16,754 nt of DNA from JAWXCE01 sp034440495 (GCA_034440495.1 JAWXCE010000028.1:1-16754), one strand, 5' to 3'; positions 1-8,137 are shown, counted from the stretch's first letter. Program-made: numbers and translations. The notes: generated by a model not told the origin, from the sequence alone.

Positions 1-2750
1 CCCCGCCGGAGCGCACGCTTACAACCGTGGTTTCTTTCGGGCGCGGCCCCATGCAGCTCAATCGGCTGGGGGATCATATCAACTGCATAGAGCTGCCGGT
101 GACGGCGCGCCAAACCGCCGCCGTGACGGCCGCAAATAAGGGTGCTTACGCGACGGTTAACGACATTGTGCTTCCACAGGAAGTCGCCAAAAACCCGCTT
201 TTCTTAGCGGCCGTTGAAAAAATTGCGGCGCATTCGGACGTTATCGTTCTGGAGCATCCGTTCATGATGCCCGTGCTTGAACGGATTGGAGTTTCACGCC
301 CTATCATCTATTCATCGCACAATGTGGAAACGGAGCTAAAAGCAAAAGCGCTGGAAACCCATCCGATGCGCGCTGCGCTTCTTAGTGAGGTAAGACGGCA
401 GGAAGCAGCCGCAATAGCGCAAGCGAGCGCAGTCATCGCCTGTTCTCAAAGCGACGCCGATGCGTACAAAGCACAAGGCGCACGCCACGTTGCGGTTGTC
501 CCCAACGGCGTTTCGAGACCTGCCCTGCACGCCACGCCTGAACCTTCACATCCGCAAAGCCGAATCGCTTTTATCAATGATTTGACTCATGATGCGGCGG
601 GGATCGGTGCTCTGTACCGAACTATTTTGGGGCGCGATCCATCCGATGAAGAGGCGCTAACATGGACGGCGTCGTCGCTGTCGGCCTGCTCCCAAGCTCT
701 TATGCGCAGCGCCGAAAATTTGAATGGGCGTCGCGGCTATGCCATGGGGGCCAACTTCGATGGCTCGGCGCGATTCATAGCGGTGTTCCTGGGCAGCGGC
801 CACCGCCCGAATCTCACCGCAGCGGAGCTGCTCGCGCGCTTTGTTGCTCCCGAGTGTCCCGGCGTTGATATCCTGATTATCGGAAGCGTTTGCAATTCGC
901 TAAAAGCCGCAGCGTTTCCAGATAATGTTTTCCTGGCGGGAGTGGTCAGCGATTACGATAAGTCGCGCATTTTGCGCGGAGCTCAAGTGGGGCTAAACCC
1001 CGTGGTGGAAGGCGGCGGCTCAAACCTGAAAGTGCCGGATTACATGGCCCATGGTTTGCCCGTGCTATCCACGCCTTTCGGTTCGCGCGGCTACCATCTG
1101 ACAGAAGCGGACGGACTGTTCTGCGCCGAGATACCTGATTTCGCGAGCGTGCTGCAAAAGCTAGCCAGCAATTCATTCGCCATCCGCCCTGCCGTCAATT
1201 CCCGTTATATCGAAAGCCTTTACTGGGACAGGCTGTCAGTTAATCACTACAGCACCATTTTTGACGCCACTTCGCACGAACAGAATGGCGTCCTGGTTGT
1301 GATGGAAGACAGCCAGTGGTTCGATACCGCGACGCAACCCGCTCTGCGGCGGTATTGGCGGGCTATGGGATTTGATAAAGCGCGGCTTATCGTCCAGTCA
1401 GGGCTCGATTTGTCGCTGGATTTTGCGGCGCTTAAGTCGAGCTTTTACGGATGGAGCCGTCATCTAACCATATGTCGCCGTGACTTAGCGGCATTCATGA
1501 CGAACGACTCAATGCCAACGCATGGCTTGGGCCGCCGACGCCGCCATACGCGCATTTTGCAGGGCGAGGAACCGTCGCCGGTAGACCAATTCAATCTGTC
1601 TCGTCTTGGCGAGAACTTTACATTGCCAATCGCGGATAAAGTTGCAGTGCGCGCCTTCCTGAGCGGCGCCACTATTCATCTTCCTCGCGACGCCGTGTCA
1701 ATCAGTGTAAAAGGCGGCGTTTACCAGGCGGGCTATTTGTCGCTCCATCAGGGAGGGCGCACACTTGTAGCGTTGAATGCCGGCAAGGGGTTTCACCTCG
1801 TAGCGGCGGTGTCGTCAAGTGGGCCGGTGAAGTTAATGTTCGATCCCGGCGCAGCCCAAAGCCAGAATTCCCAGCGCCAGATTGCAGGGCATGTGTCCGA
1901 AATCATCGTCGAATCCGGCTCGCTGCGGCGGACCATGGATCTTGGCAGTCAGCCAATAACGGGGCAAGCCACACAAACTACGAAGTTTGCCGTGGATGGC
2001 TGCGTTGCTGCAGGCGAGGATTTGCTTGTTGGCCATGAACTCGTGGCCGCGCTACTAAGGTTCGGCCCCGATGCGCAAAGCATCGTTATTGCCGGATCTG
2101 ATGCGTTCATGGAGCGCCTGCATGCTGCGGCGCCTTGTTTATCCAAAAAAATGACGAGCATGAAAGCCTATGTCGAGGCAGGCGATGAGAAAACGGCGCT
2201 ACCTCTTTATGACGAGACCGAACTCAGTCTCGCCGTGAACGGCAAGTTGCGCAGCGCTCACGCCACAAAACTTTCGGTAAACGCCGATAGTCTGCTGTTC
2301 CTGTTATGCGAAACCGATCCATGGCATGCGCAGATCGTCATTGCCGCCGCCCAGAAAATTGCACGAATTTCACCATCCGCCGAAGTATGCGCCATCATGA
2401 CGGGCGAACACCACGCCCAGGCAGTCTCGACGGAAATGCGCAACCTGCTGGCCACCGGGAACGTCAAATTATTAAAAGCTGAAAGCTACGCAGACGTGCT
2501 AGCCACGGTGGGCACGGCGCGGCTAACAGTCGTAATGGGCAGAGCCGGTCAGTTATGGAGCCGCCTGCCGGAGTTATTCGCCATAAGCCCCTTCCGCCTC
2601 ACCACGTTTGACATTTATGGCGGTGAGTCGTGCGATGTCTGGCGGCAATACCACGCTGCGTTCTGCCTTGAAGATATTATAGAATGCTACTGGCGAGGTA
2701 GCTCCCTGAGCTCCATCAACGCACAACATATGCAAGGAACACGCCCATAA
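1..2750 (+). CDS. GT4-like glycosyltransferase with internal DUF4214-like segment, 5' truncated by window edge
   Basis: The reading frame is open from position 3, so the true start lies outside the window; the GTG at 27 is only the first start-like codon. At least 907 residues follow it. Residues are counted from that codon. The first ~165 residues look like the N-terminal Rossmann half of a GT4 enzyme, with SSHNVETE and a VVPNGVSRP hinge. Residues ~325-356 carry the typical donor-side pattern EGGGSNLKVPDYMAHGLPVL followed by STPFGSRGY. Between the halves, residues ~188-237 contain LYRTILGRDPSDEEAL, which resembles DUF4214 modules. The remaining ~500 residues are not recognised and show no signal peptide or obvious membrane segments. 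Family knowledge suggests sugar transfer in surface polysaccharide or glycoprotein assembly; the substrate cannot be told. The downstream methyltransferase is compatible with that. The glycosyltransferase call is firm, while the C-terminal role is unknown. Confidence 0.8.
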   Translation, partial: PPERTLTTVVSFGRGPMQLNRLGDHINCIELPVTARQTAAVTAANKGAYATVNDIVLPQEVAKNPLFLAAVEKIAAHSDVIVLEHPFMMPVLERIGVSRPIIYSSHNVETELKAKALETHPMRAALLSEVRRQEAAAIAQASAVIACSQSDADAYKAQGARHVAVVPNGVSRPALHATPEPSHPQSRIAFINDLTHDAAGIGALYRTILGRDPSDEEALTWTASSLSACSQALMRSAENLNGRRGYAMGANFDGSARFIAVFLGSGHRPNLTAAELLARFVAPECPGVDILIIGSVCNSLKAAAFPDNVFLAGVVSDYDKSRILRGAQVGLNPVVEGGGSNLKVPDYMAHGLPVLSTPFGSRGYHLTEADGLFCAEIPDFASVLQKLASNSFAIRPAVNSRYIESLYWDRLSVNHYSTIFDATSHEQNGVLVVMEDSQWFDTATQPALRRYWRAMGFDKARLIVQSGLDLSLDFAALKSSFYGWSRHLTICRRDLAAFMTNDSMPTHGLGRRRRHTRILQGEEPSPVDQFNLSRLGENFTLPIADKVAVRAFLSGATIHLPRDAVSISVKGGVYQAGYLSLHQGGRTLVALNAGKGFHLVAAVSSSGPVKLMFDPGAAQSQNSQRQIAGHVSEIIVESGSLRRTMDLGSQPITGQATQTTKFAVDGCVAAGEDLLVGHELVAALLRFGPDAQSIVIAGSDAFMERLHAAAPCLSKKMTSMKAYVEAGDEKTALPLYDETELSLAVNGKLRSAHATKLSVNADSLLFLLCETDPWHAQIVIAAAQKIARISPSAEVCAIMTGEHHAQAVSTEMRNLLATGNVKLLKAESYADVLATVGTARLTVVMGRAGQLWSRLPELFAISPFRLTTFDIYGGESCDVWRQYHAAFCLEDIIECYWRGSSLSSINAQHMQGTRP

Positions 2751-2765
2751 CTCAAAGCACATTTC

Positions 2766-2781
2766 GATGAAGGATTTCATC
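2766..2781 (+). other. Short hairpin after the glycosyltransferase gene
   Basis: GATGAA and TTCATC form a perfect 6-bp stem around a GGAT loop, beginning 15 bp after the stop codon. No T-run follows, so it does not qualify as a classical intrinsic terminator. It may still mark the transcript end or be chance. Confidence 0.3.
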
Positions 2782-2923
2782 AAGTTGCTGGCGTGGTAGC
2801 AGACATGCCTTCCCTGTTCTTACTGTTATGAACGATGCGGGAGCGTATAAAACGCGAACATTGCAAAATTGGCGTTGATAGAAGCCGGTTTTATCTTGCG
2901 TTGCCGACGCTGGCTGGTTTACT

Positions 2924-3058
2924 ATGACACCTAAGACGTGTAAGTGTTGTTCGGCTATTAAACTGTAAACGCAAAACTTTGGGCTTAAAAAGCGCGGCGA
3001 TACGTGTGTTTATTGCAACGTACACTGGTTGCTTAAGGTAGGTATAAGCATTGGATGA
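2924..3058 (+). pseudogene. Possible zinc-ribbon-like remnant interrupted by a stop
   Basis: An ATG at 2924 opens MTPKTCKCCSAIKL, then a TAA at 2966-2968. The same frame continues 29 codons with THE pattern DTCVYCNVHW before a TGA at 3056. If the internal stop is ignored, a C-x-C-C knuckle and a C-x-x-C knuckle lie about 20 residues apart, loosely like a small zinc ribbon. There is no clear ribosome binding site. It may equally be a chance frame in A+T-rich DNA; I give it low weight. Confidence 0.15.
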
Positions 3059-3128
3059 CATTTAAACTGCTACAGTTTCGTGTTCATAAGTATGCACTTA
3101 TTATTTTTGTTTTATTCGTATATGGCTT

Positions 3129-3133
3129 TGAGG
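3129..3133 (+). promoter_or_regulatory. Ribosome binding site of the methyltransferase gene
   Basis: TGAGG lies 5 bp upstream of the ATG at 3139. It supports that start over the later in-frame methionines. Confidence 0.6.
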
Positions 3134-3138
3134 CATAG

Positions 3139-3900
3139 ATGACCGCAGAACTCAGGCGATACTTTAACGGCGGTTATCGCCAGATTGAGGGATGGCTTTC
3201 CAAATCCGTCTTTTCAGTTGTGGACGCTTTAAATATATCAGCCGAAAAACAATCCGTTACTGGCGGCTGTTGCGAAATTGGGGTTCATCACGGCAGACTT
3301 TTCGTAGCCTTGCTTGCTCTGGCGAGCAAGAACTCAAAATCGCTGGCAGTGGATTTATTCGAAGATCAGTCGTTAAATATCGACAGATCCGGCCGTGGCG
3401 AGAAGCAGATTTTTCTCGATAACGTAAGCAAATGGGCCGCGGCCGATATGCAGGTAACAGCTCTGCAGGCTGACAGTTTGTCGATTTCAACAGTAAAAAT
3501 TATCGAAATTGCCCAGCAATTCGGTCTGTTCAAGTTTTTTAGCGTAGATGGAGGTCATACTCGTGAACACGCGTTTCACGACATCCTTGTGGCCCAAGAA
3601 TTAACAGCAAATGGTGGGTTTATTCTGGTGGACGACTTTTTTAGTCAGGATTGGCCGGGCGTCACAGAAGGCGTGTCCAGATATTACAACGGTGCGGATA
3701 CGAAGTTTGCCCCTTTATGCATTACAGGAAATAAGCTTTTTCTAACTTCGATCAGCTATCATAAGCGTTATTTGACCGAACTGGCGGCGACTTTGCCGGT
3801 CGGGCGACCAAATTCTAAGTTGCAAACTATTCAACTTTACGGCTGGCCCGCGATTTCTTTTCATCTTGCCGCAGATGACTCGGTTCTACTTCCAATTTAA
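3139..3900 (+). CDS. Class I SAM-dependent methyltransferase (Methyltransf_24-like)
   Basis: This is a complete 253-residue protein. Motif I is seen as CCEIGVHHGR (residues ~44-53), followed by the post-I acidic strand LAVDLFED (~69-76). A later core strand reads FFSVDGGHTREHA (~133-145), and GGFILVDDFF (~160-169) gives the VDD strand typical of the Methyltransf_24 group often found in surface polysaccharide and sugar-modification clusters. There is no signal peptide and no membrane span, so it should act in the cytoplasm. The substrate cannot be assigned. It is co-oriented with the upstream glycosyltransferase but 388 bp away, so it is probably transcribed separately. Its base composition is clearly more A+T-rich than the photosynthesis genes, and it converges on them with 14 bp between stops. 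The fold call is secure; the biological role is inference from context. Confidence 0.75.
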   Translation: MTAELRRYFNGGYRQIEGWLSKSVFSVVDALNISAEKQSVTGGCCEIGVHHGRLFVALLALASKNSKSLAVDLFEDQSLNIDRSGRGEKQIFLDNVSKWAAADMQVTALQADSLSISTVKIIEIAQQFGLFKFFSVDGGHTREHAFHDILVAQELTANGGFILVDDFFSQDWPGVTEGVSRYYNGADTKFAPLCITGNKLFLTSISYHKRYLTELAATLPVGRPNSKLQTIQLYGWPAISFHLAADDSVLLPI

Positions 3901-3914
3901 TCATAAATACATTT

Positions 3915-4196
3915 TTAATTGCTAGTGCGCAACGAGCGCCATTGGCGGAAGAGGTCGGCGGCATGCGCGGCAAGCGCCAGCGTCAGCCAGAGCGATATCC
4001 AGCCCCACCAGGCGTCGACAAGAGCGCCACGCAGGGCGAGCATGAGGCAAAATCCGGAGACCAGATTGAAAGCAACATTGGACAGCGCTATGCCGTGCCC
4101 GGTTATCCGGCGGTAAAGCCAGAGTCCAAGCGCCTCGGCCGCCACAAGGCCGAGGATGATGTCGATGATGCGCCCGCTTTCGAACAGATCTTGCAC
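3915..4196 (-). CDS. Small three-span membrane protein at the PGC edge
   Basis: This is a 93-residue protein beginning at a GTG, 7 bp after the end of the tspO remnant; AAGG lies upstream at suitable spacing and no in-frame ATG lies nearby upstream. Three hydrophobic segments are visible at residues ~9-27, ~37-60 and ~63-83, separated by a short basic loop (YRRITGHG), with a short soluble C-tail. It has no catalytic motif that I recognise. It is the last gene of the minus-strand block ppaA-ppsR-bchG-pucC-like-bchP-tspO, so it is probably co-transcribed with bacteriochlorophyll genes. I have an unverified impression that similar small proteins occur beside tspO or carotenoid genes in other phototrophs. 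Function unknown. Confidence 0.7.
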   Translation of the reverse strand: MQDLFESGRIIDIILGLVAAEALGLWLYRRITGHGIALSNVAFNLVSGFCLMLALRGALVDAWWGWISLWLTLALAAHAADLFRQWRSLRTSN

Positions 4197-4203
4197 TGCG
4201 ACC

Positions 4204-4714
4204 TTAAATGGGAGGTATCGCTAAGGCGATCTTGTCCGGGTTAAGCTGTACTATCTTCCAGTTCAGTATGGATGCGAATGTTACCCAGGCGGCGTAGGGT
4301 ACAAGCAGCCAGCTCGGTTGTCGTGTAGCGTTTCAGCGCGAAAATCAGGACAATAACAGACGCCCAAAGGAATCCGGTTTCGATCAACCCATTTGGGGCG
4401 TTTCCATGCGAACAAAAGCAAACTCCAAAGCACGTTGAGAAAGCTGTTCGCAGCAAACAGGATGATGATCCATTCGCGGTCGCTCTGTGTCCGCGCGCGC
4501 AGCCACGCCTTGTAGCCCGCAACGCCCGCAAGTGCGAAAATCACCGTCCATGCGGGGCCGAACAGCCAGTCCGGCGGTTGCCAGTCCGGCTTGCGCAGGG
4601 ATTGATACCACGGGCCGATGTCCGTCACCGTGGCGCCTAGAACGCCAATGAAAAGCGAGCGGCGTGGGCAACTGTCCAGATGGCCTTGCGGCGTTGTGAT
4701 TGTGTTATGGTCAT
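4204..4714 (-). pseudogene. tspO: TspO/MBR (CrtK-like) tryptophan-rich sensory protein, frameshifted
   Basis: TspO is a five-helix membrane protein that binds porphyrins and cholesterol-like ligands; in Rhodobacter it dampens photosynthesis gene expression. Nearly the whole protein is recognisable, but in successive frames. The ATG at 4714 overlaps the bchP stop as ATGA and opens MTITQSQRRKAIWTVAHAA. The frame changes near 4656-4660, after which LFIGVLGATVTDIGPWYQ, KPDWQPPDWLFGPAWT and FLNVLWSLLLFAWKRPKW follow. A second change near 4386-4390 gives LIETGFLWASVIVLIFAL. A third near 4311-4316 gives WLLVPYAAWVTFASILNW and VQLN, ending at TAA 4206-4204. The total span of about 170 codons is normal for the family. 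Three independent breaks suggest a decaying gene rather than one error, but local sequencing or assembly error cannot be excluded because the flanking genes are intact. As read, only a ~25-residue peptide is made from the native start. Confidence 0.85.
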
Positions 4715-5901
4715 GCACGGACAACGCCGAACAGGTGCGCAAGGTCCTTAAAAAAGATGCGCGCATGTGCGGCGGGCTTGGCTTTCACAAGTTCCTTGTG
4801 CATGTAGGCCTGCCAGGTGAGTTCCTGCACGTCCTTGTCGCGGCAGATGTTGACAAAACGCTCGCGGCGTTTATCGCTGCTGTACCAGAAATACTGCATG
4901 ATACCGAGAATAAAGAACACGCGGCCGTGCGCCTTCATGAATTGCTTGCGCGCCTGCGCTAGAGCGCGCGAATCGCCCGTGGTCAGATACTTATCCACCG
5001 ATTCCGCCGCCAGCCGTCCGCCGACCATCGCATAATAGATGCCCTCGCCCGATGCCGGGGCGACCACGCCCGCCGCGTCGCCCGACAGTAGTACATCGCG
5101 GCCGTTATCCCATTTTTTTAATGGCTTGAGCGGGATCGGTGCGCCTTCGCGGCGGATGGTTTCTACATCGGCGAGACCCGCCGACGCGCGCAACTCGGCA
5201 ACCGAACCTTTCAGCGAAAAACCCTTGTGCATCGTGCCCATACCGACGCTGGCTGTGTCGCCGTGCGGGAAAATCCAGGCGTAGAAATCGGGCGACAGCT
5301 TGCCCTGATAGTAAACGTCGCAGCGAGTGGGGTCATATTTCGCTTCGGCGTTCTGCGGCGTCTTGACGATCTCATGATAAGCGAACACGAACGGCGCCTT
5401 GCCCGCTTTCGGCACCGCCTCGCGCGCAACCGCTGAATTCGCGCCATCCGCGCCAATCACCGCGCGGGCGCGCACGCTCATAGGGGCGCCTCCGGATTTG
5501 GGCTGATAGGTGATGATCGCGACGCCATCCGCATCGCGCGCAAAGAATTCGAATGTGCCGTCGCGGCGATCGGCGCCTTCACGGCCTGCGCGCTCCCGCA
5601 GCCACTCGTCAAAACTCTCGCGATCCACCATGCCAACAAAGCCGCCGTCGATGGGCATGTCCACCTCGCGGCCAGCAGGCGAAACCATGCGTGCGGAGGT
5701 AATTTTGGCGACAATCAGATGGTCGGGAATGTCGAAATCCTTGATGCAGCGCGGCGGAATAGCGCCGCCGCATGGCTTGATGCGCCCGGCCTTATCGAGC
5801 AGCATCACCGAGCGCCCCGCGCCCGCCAGATCCGCCGCCGCCGTCGCGCCCGAAGGCCCGCCGCCAACAACCACAACATCAAAGGTTTCCATCGCGCTCA
5901 T
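4711..5901 (-). CDS. bchP: Geranylgeranyl reductase of bacteriochlorophyll synthesis
   Basis: This enzyme reduces three double bonds of the geranylgeranyl tail to phytyl, using NADPH, at the end of bacteriochlorophyll a synthesis. The 396-residue protein starts with a dinucleotide-binding fold, VVVGGGPSGATAAADLAGAG (residues ~10-29). KPCGGAIPPRC (~42-52) is the typical BchP/ChlP segment. GADGANSAVAR (~150-160) and GDAAGVVAPASGEGIYYAM (~274-292) are the second FAD-contact motifs. Length is normal for the family. The ATG at 5901 has an upstream AGGGAG and lies 3 bp after the stop of the PucC-like gene; the stop overlaps the tspO ATG by 4 bp. The internal ATG three codons later is a less likely start. 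It lies in the bchG-pucC-like-bchP transcription unit, so regulation should come from the PpsR-controlled promoter before bchG. Confidence is high. Confidence 0.95.
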   Translation of the reverse strand: MSAMETFDVVVVGGGPSGATAAADLAGAGRSVMLLDKAGRIKPCGGAIPPRCIKDFDIPDHLIVAKITSARMVSPAGREVDMPIDGGFVGMVDRESFDEWLRERAGREGADRRDGTFEFFARDADGVAIITYQPKSGGAPMSVRARAVIGADGANSAVAREAVPKAGKAPFVFAYHEIVKTPQNAEAKYDPTRCDVYYQGKLSPDFYAWIFPHGDTASVGMGTMHKGFSLKGSVAELRASAGLADVETIRREGAPIPLKPLKKWDNGRDVLLSGDAAGVVAPASGEGIYYAMVGGRLAAESVDKYLTTGDSRALAQARKQFMKAHGRVFFILGIMQYFWYSSDKRRERFVNICRDKDVQELTWQAYMHKELVKAKPAAHARIFFKDLAHLFGVVRA

Positions 5902-5904
5902 GAC

Positions 5905-7236
5905 TTATCTCCCTGCCGCGAAGCTTTCGGCGGCGACTGCTTGTGCATCCACACGTGAGTTTTTTGGCTGCCCGGCCCCGAGCGCCAGATGCGCGGCAAC
6001 GAGAAATAGCGCGCCCTCGATGGCGAACACCGCCGCATAGGCCGGATCGGACGCTCCAAAAGCCGCGCGCGCCGCGTCCGCCGTGACTGTGCCCATAAAC
6101 GCGCCGAGGCCAAAGCCGATCGCCTGCGCCGCGCCCCAAAGCCCCATGCGCGTACCCTCACGCGAGCCCCGGCCCGCGCCCGCCAGCGCCATCATCGAGC
6201 CAATCGCCGCCATCGCAAATGACCCCGTCGCCATGCCAAGCGCAAAAACCACCATGTGCAGCGGGAAGCCGGGGCCATATAACGCCGCCGCAACAAGTCC
6301 CAAGACCGCCAGCGCGGAGGCGAGGCAACCACCGACTGTCCACGCGCGCAGCGAACCAAACCGCCCGCCCCACGCCGCGCCTGCTATGGCCACGAGGATC
6401 ATCCCCGCCAGCGTGCCCTGGTGTTGGACGCCGGATAACGATGTCGTCTGGCCCACGGTCATTTTGAACACGTCGCCCGCGAACGGCTCCAGCACCAGTT
6501 CCTGAAACTGGTAGGCGAACATGGACACGAACACAAACATGGTGAACTGGCGCGCCTGCGGTTCGGCCCACACCTGCGCGAAGGCCGTGCGAAATGGAGT
6601 TTTTGCCGAGGCCGATACGGGAGCTTGCGCTGAAGCGTCGCCCTCCAGGCCCCAGATAGCCGCAAGCGTAACCGCGAACGCAATTGCTGAGACGACCGCC
6701 GAGACGGCCACAAGCCGCGTCAGCGAGAACGGATCGAGGAAATTCCCGGCGAGCTTGGAAGTAAGGATCAACCCGCAGATCATCATCGTCCAGAGGATGC
6801 TGGCGGCGGCGGCGCGGCGTTCCGGCGCCACGCGCTTTGCGACCAGCGCCAGCAATGTGGTGCCGCATGCTCCGACACCGACGCCAATAAGCACAAAGGC
6901 GAAAATGCCCATAGCGACACCGGCATAAACATTCTGCGCCATCAGCGCTACGGCCCCAGCCGCCTTAAGGCCGCCAAGTGCCAGCACCGCCATACCGCCA
7001 ATGATCCACGGCGTGCGTCGACCGCCCATATCGGAGCCGTAGCCAAGGCGCGGGCGCAGAAGTTGCACAGTGTAATACAGCGCCACCAGCGCGCCGGGCA
7101 GCATCGCGGGCAAAGCGAGTTCGACGACCATCACGCGGTTAAGCGTCGATGTTGTGAGCACAACGATCGAGCCAATGGCGGTTTGCACGAGGCCGAGCCG
7201 TATAATTCCAATCCAACCTATGTGCGCGGCCGTCAT
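5905..7236 (-). CDS. PucC-like MFS protein (bacteriochlorophyll delivery family)
   Basis: This 443-residue, highly hydrophobic protein has about twelve predicted membrane spans. The early conserved part reads IGWIGIIRLGLVQTAIGSIV (residues ~6-25) and TSTLNRVMVVELALPAMLPG (~29-48), followed by RPRLGYGSDMGGRRTPWIIGG (~61-81), the signature of the PucC/LhaA/Orf428 branch of the major facilitator superfamily. Members are needed for light-harvesting complex assembly and are proposed to carry bacteriochlorophyll. Its position between bchG and bchP matches the orf428 homologue of Rhodobacter rather than pucC beside pucBA or lhaA beside puhA, so I leave the symbol open. The ATG at 7236 is preceded by GAGGAA overlapping the bchG stop, 7 bp away. 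It is expected to be translated together with BchG and BchP in the inner membrane. A substrate has not been proved for this branch, as far as I know. Confidence 0.9.
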   Translation of the reverse strand: MTAAHIGWIGIIRLGLVQTAIGSIVVLTTSTLNRVMVVELALPAMLPGALVALYYTVQLLRPRLGYGSDMGGRRTPWIIGGMAVLALGGLKAAGAVALMAQNVYAGVAMGIFAFVLIGVGVGACGTTLLALVAKRVAPERRAAAASILWTMMICGLILTSKLAGNFLDPFSLTRLVAVSAVVSAIAFAVTLAAIWGLEGDASAQAPVSASAKTPFRTAFAQVWAEPQARQFTMFVFVSMFAYQFQELVLEPFAGDVFKMTVGQTTSLSGVQHQGTLAGMILVAIAGAAWGGRFGSLRAWTVGGCLASALAVLGLVAAALYGPGFPLHMVVFALGMATGSFAMAAIGSMMALAGAGRGSREGTRMGLWGAAQAIGFGLGAFMGTVTADAARAAFGASDPAYAAVFAIEGALFLVAAHLALGAGQPKNSRVDAQAVAAESFAAGR

Positions 7237-7243
7237 ACGTTCC

Positions 7244-8134
7244 TCATATCAACGAGCGGAGCGCGAATGCGCTTACCAGCATACCGAGCACATAGAGCAG
7301 AACGCCGAACGCGCTGAACCAGATCGCACGCTCGGATGGCGATTGCAGAAAGCGCCGCATCATCGCGATTTGCGCGAGAAGCAGCACCGCGACGGCGCCA
7401 GCGTGCCAGGTCTTTCCCCAGACAAACAGCAACTCGATCACGACAGCTTGCGGGAGCGCCATCATGAAGCACGCGACCCATGCCGCGTTGCGCGCGCCCA
7501 GTTGCACGGGAATAGACCTCACACCCATTTGGCTGTCGCCCTCAATGGATTTAAAATCGTTCAGCGTCATGATGCCGTGTGCGCCGAAACTGTAGAGTGC
7601 AGCCACGGCGATAATACGCCAGTCTGGCAGCGTGGCCGTCATGATCGCGGCGGCCGTGAACCAGGGCAACCCTTCGTAGCATAGCCCGCACGCCGCATTC
7701 CCCCACCAGCCGTTTTGCTTCAGGCGGACAGGCGGCATACTATAGGCCCAGGCGAGCGCGAGGCCAAAAACGGTGGCGGCAAACGCCCACACCCCGAGCG
7801 CAGCGCCAAGGGCGAGCGAGAGCGCAGACCAGATGATGGCGATGTAAAGTCCCCAAGCCCCCGGAATGCGACCGGACGGTATGGGCCGGTTCGGCTCGTT
7901 GATCGCGTCGACATGGCGATCGAACCAGTCGTTCACCGCCTGGCTTGCGCCGCACACCATGGGCCCGGCGAGCAGTACCCCGCCCGCAAACACCACCCAG
8001 TTGTCGATGGGAGAAACCCCGGAGGACACCACCCCGCAGCCGAATGCCCACATCGCGGGAAACCATGTAATGGGTTTCAAAAGCTCCAGAACTGCGGACG
8101 GCTCTGGACGGGATATGGTAATCGCGTTCGCCAT
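7244..8134 (-). CDS. bchG: Bacteriochlorophyll a synthase (bacteriochlorophyllide prenyltransferase)
   Basis: BchG esterifies bacteriochlorophyllide a with geranylgeranyl (or phytyl) diphosphate in the membrane. The 296-residue protein is a polytopic UbiA-family prenyltransferase. The first Asp-rich motif is NDWFDRHVDAINEPNRPIPSG (residues ~68-88, with D69, D72 and D76 as metal-diphosphate ligands). The second is NDFKSIEGD (~192-200). The N-terminal LELLKPITWFPAMWAF and the central WAYSMPPVRLKQNGWWGN are typical of chlorophyll synthases rather than UbiA itself. The ATG at 8134 has no upstream ribosome binding site, and a promoter-like pair ends just before it, so the mRNA may be leaderless. 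Two PpsR operators overlap that promoter. The stop is 7 bp from the next gene. Identity is secure. Confidence 0.95.
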   Translation of the reverse strand: MANAITISRPEPSAVLELLKPITWFPAMWAFGCGVVSSGVSPIDNWVVFAGGVLLAGPMVCGASQAVNDWFDRHVDAINEPNRPIPSGRIPGAWGLYIAIIWSALSLALGAALGVWAFAATVFGLALAWAYSMPPVRLKQNGWWGNAACGLCYEGLPWFTAAAIMTATLPDWRIIAVAALYSFGAHGIMTLNDFKSIEGDSQMGVRSIPVQLGARNAAWVACFMMALPQAVVIELLFVWGKTWHAGAVAVLLLAQIAMMRRFLQSPSERAIWFSAFGVLLYVLGMLVSAFALRSLI

Positions 8135-8137
8135 GTC

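Larger units (their letters stand above)
2751..3138. other. A+T-rich gap between the glycosyltransferase and methyltransferase genes
   Basis: This 388-bp stretch is visibly richer in A+T than the PGC to its right and holds no complete gene I can support. It contains a short hairpin just after the glycosyltransferase stop and a stop-interrupted, cysteine-rich reading frame (2924-3058). I see no convincing -35/-10 pair for the methyltransferase gene, although a promoter presumably lies here given the gap. The last bases contain its ribosome binding site. Confidence 0.5.

Noticed and set aside
4618..4962. 114-codon plus-strand frame opposite the bchP/tspO junction
   Set aside because: It is antisense to the conserved end of BchP, and part of it lies over the frameshifted tspO.
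6158..6868. 236-codon minus-strand frame inside the PucC-like gene
   Set aside because: It is in an alternative frame on the same strand; the hydrophobic 12-span frame 5905-7236 explains the region.
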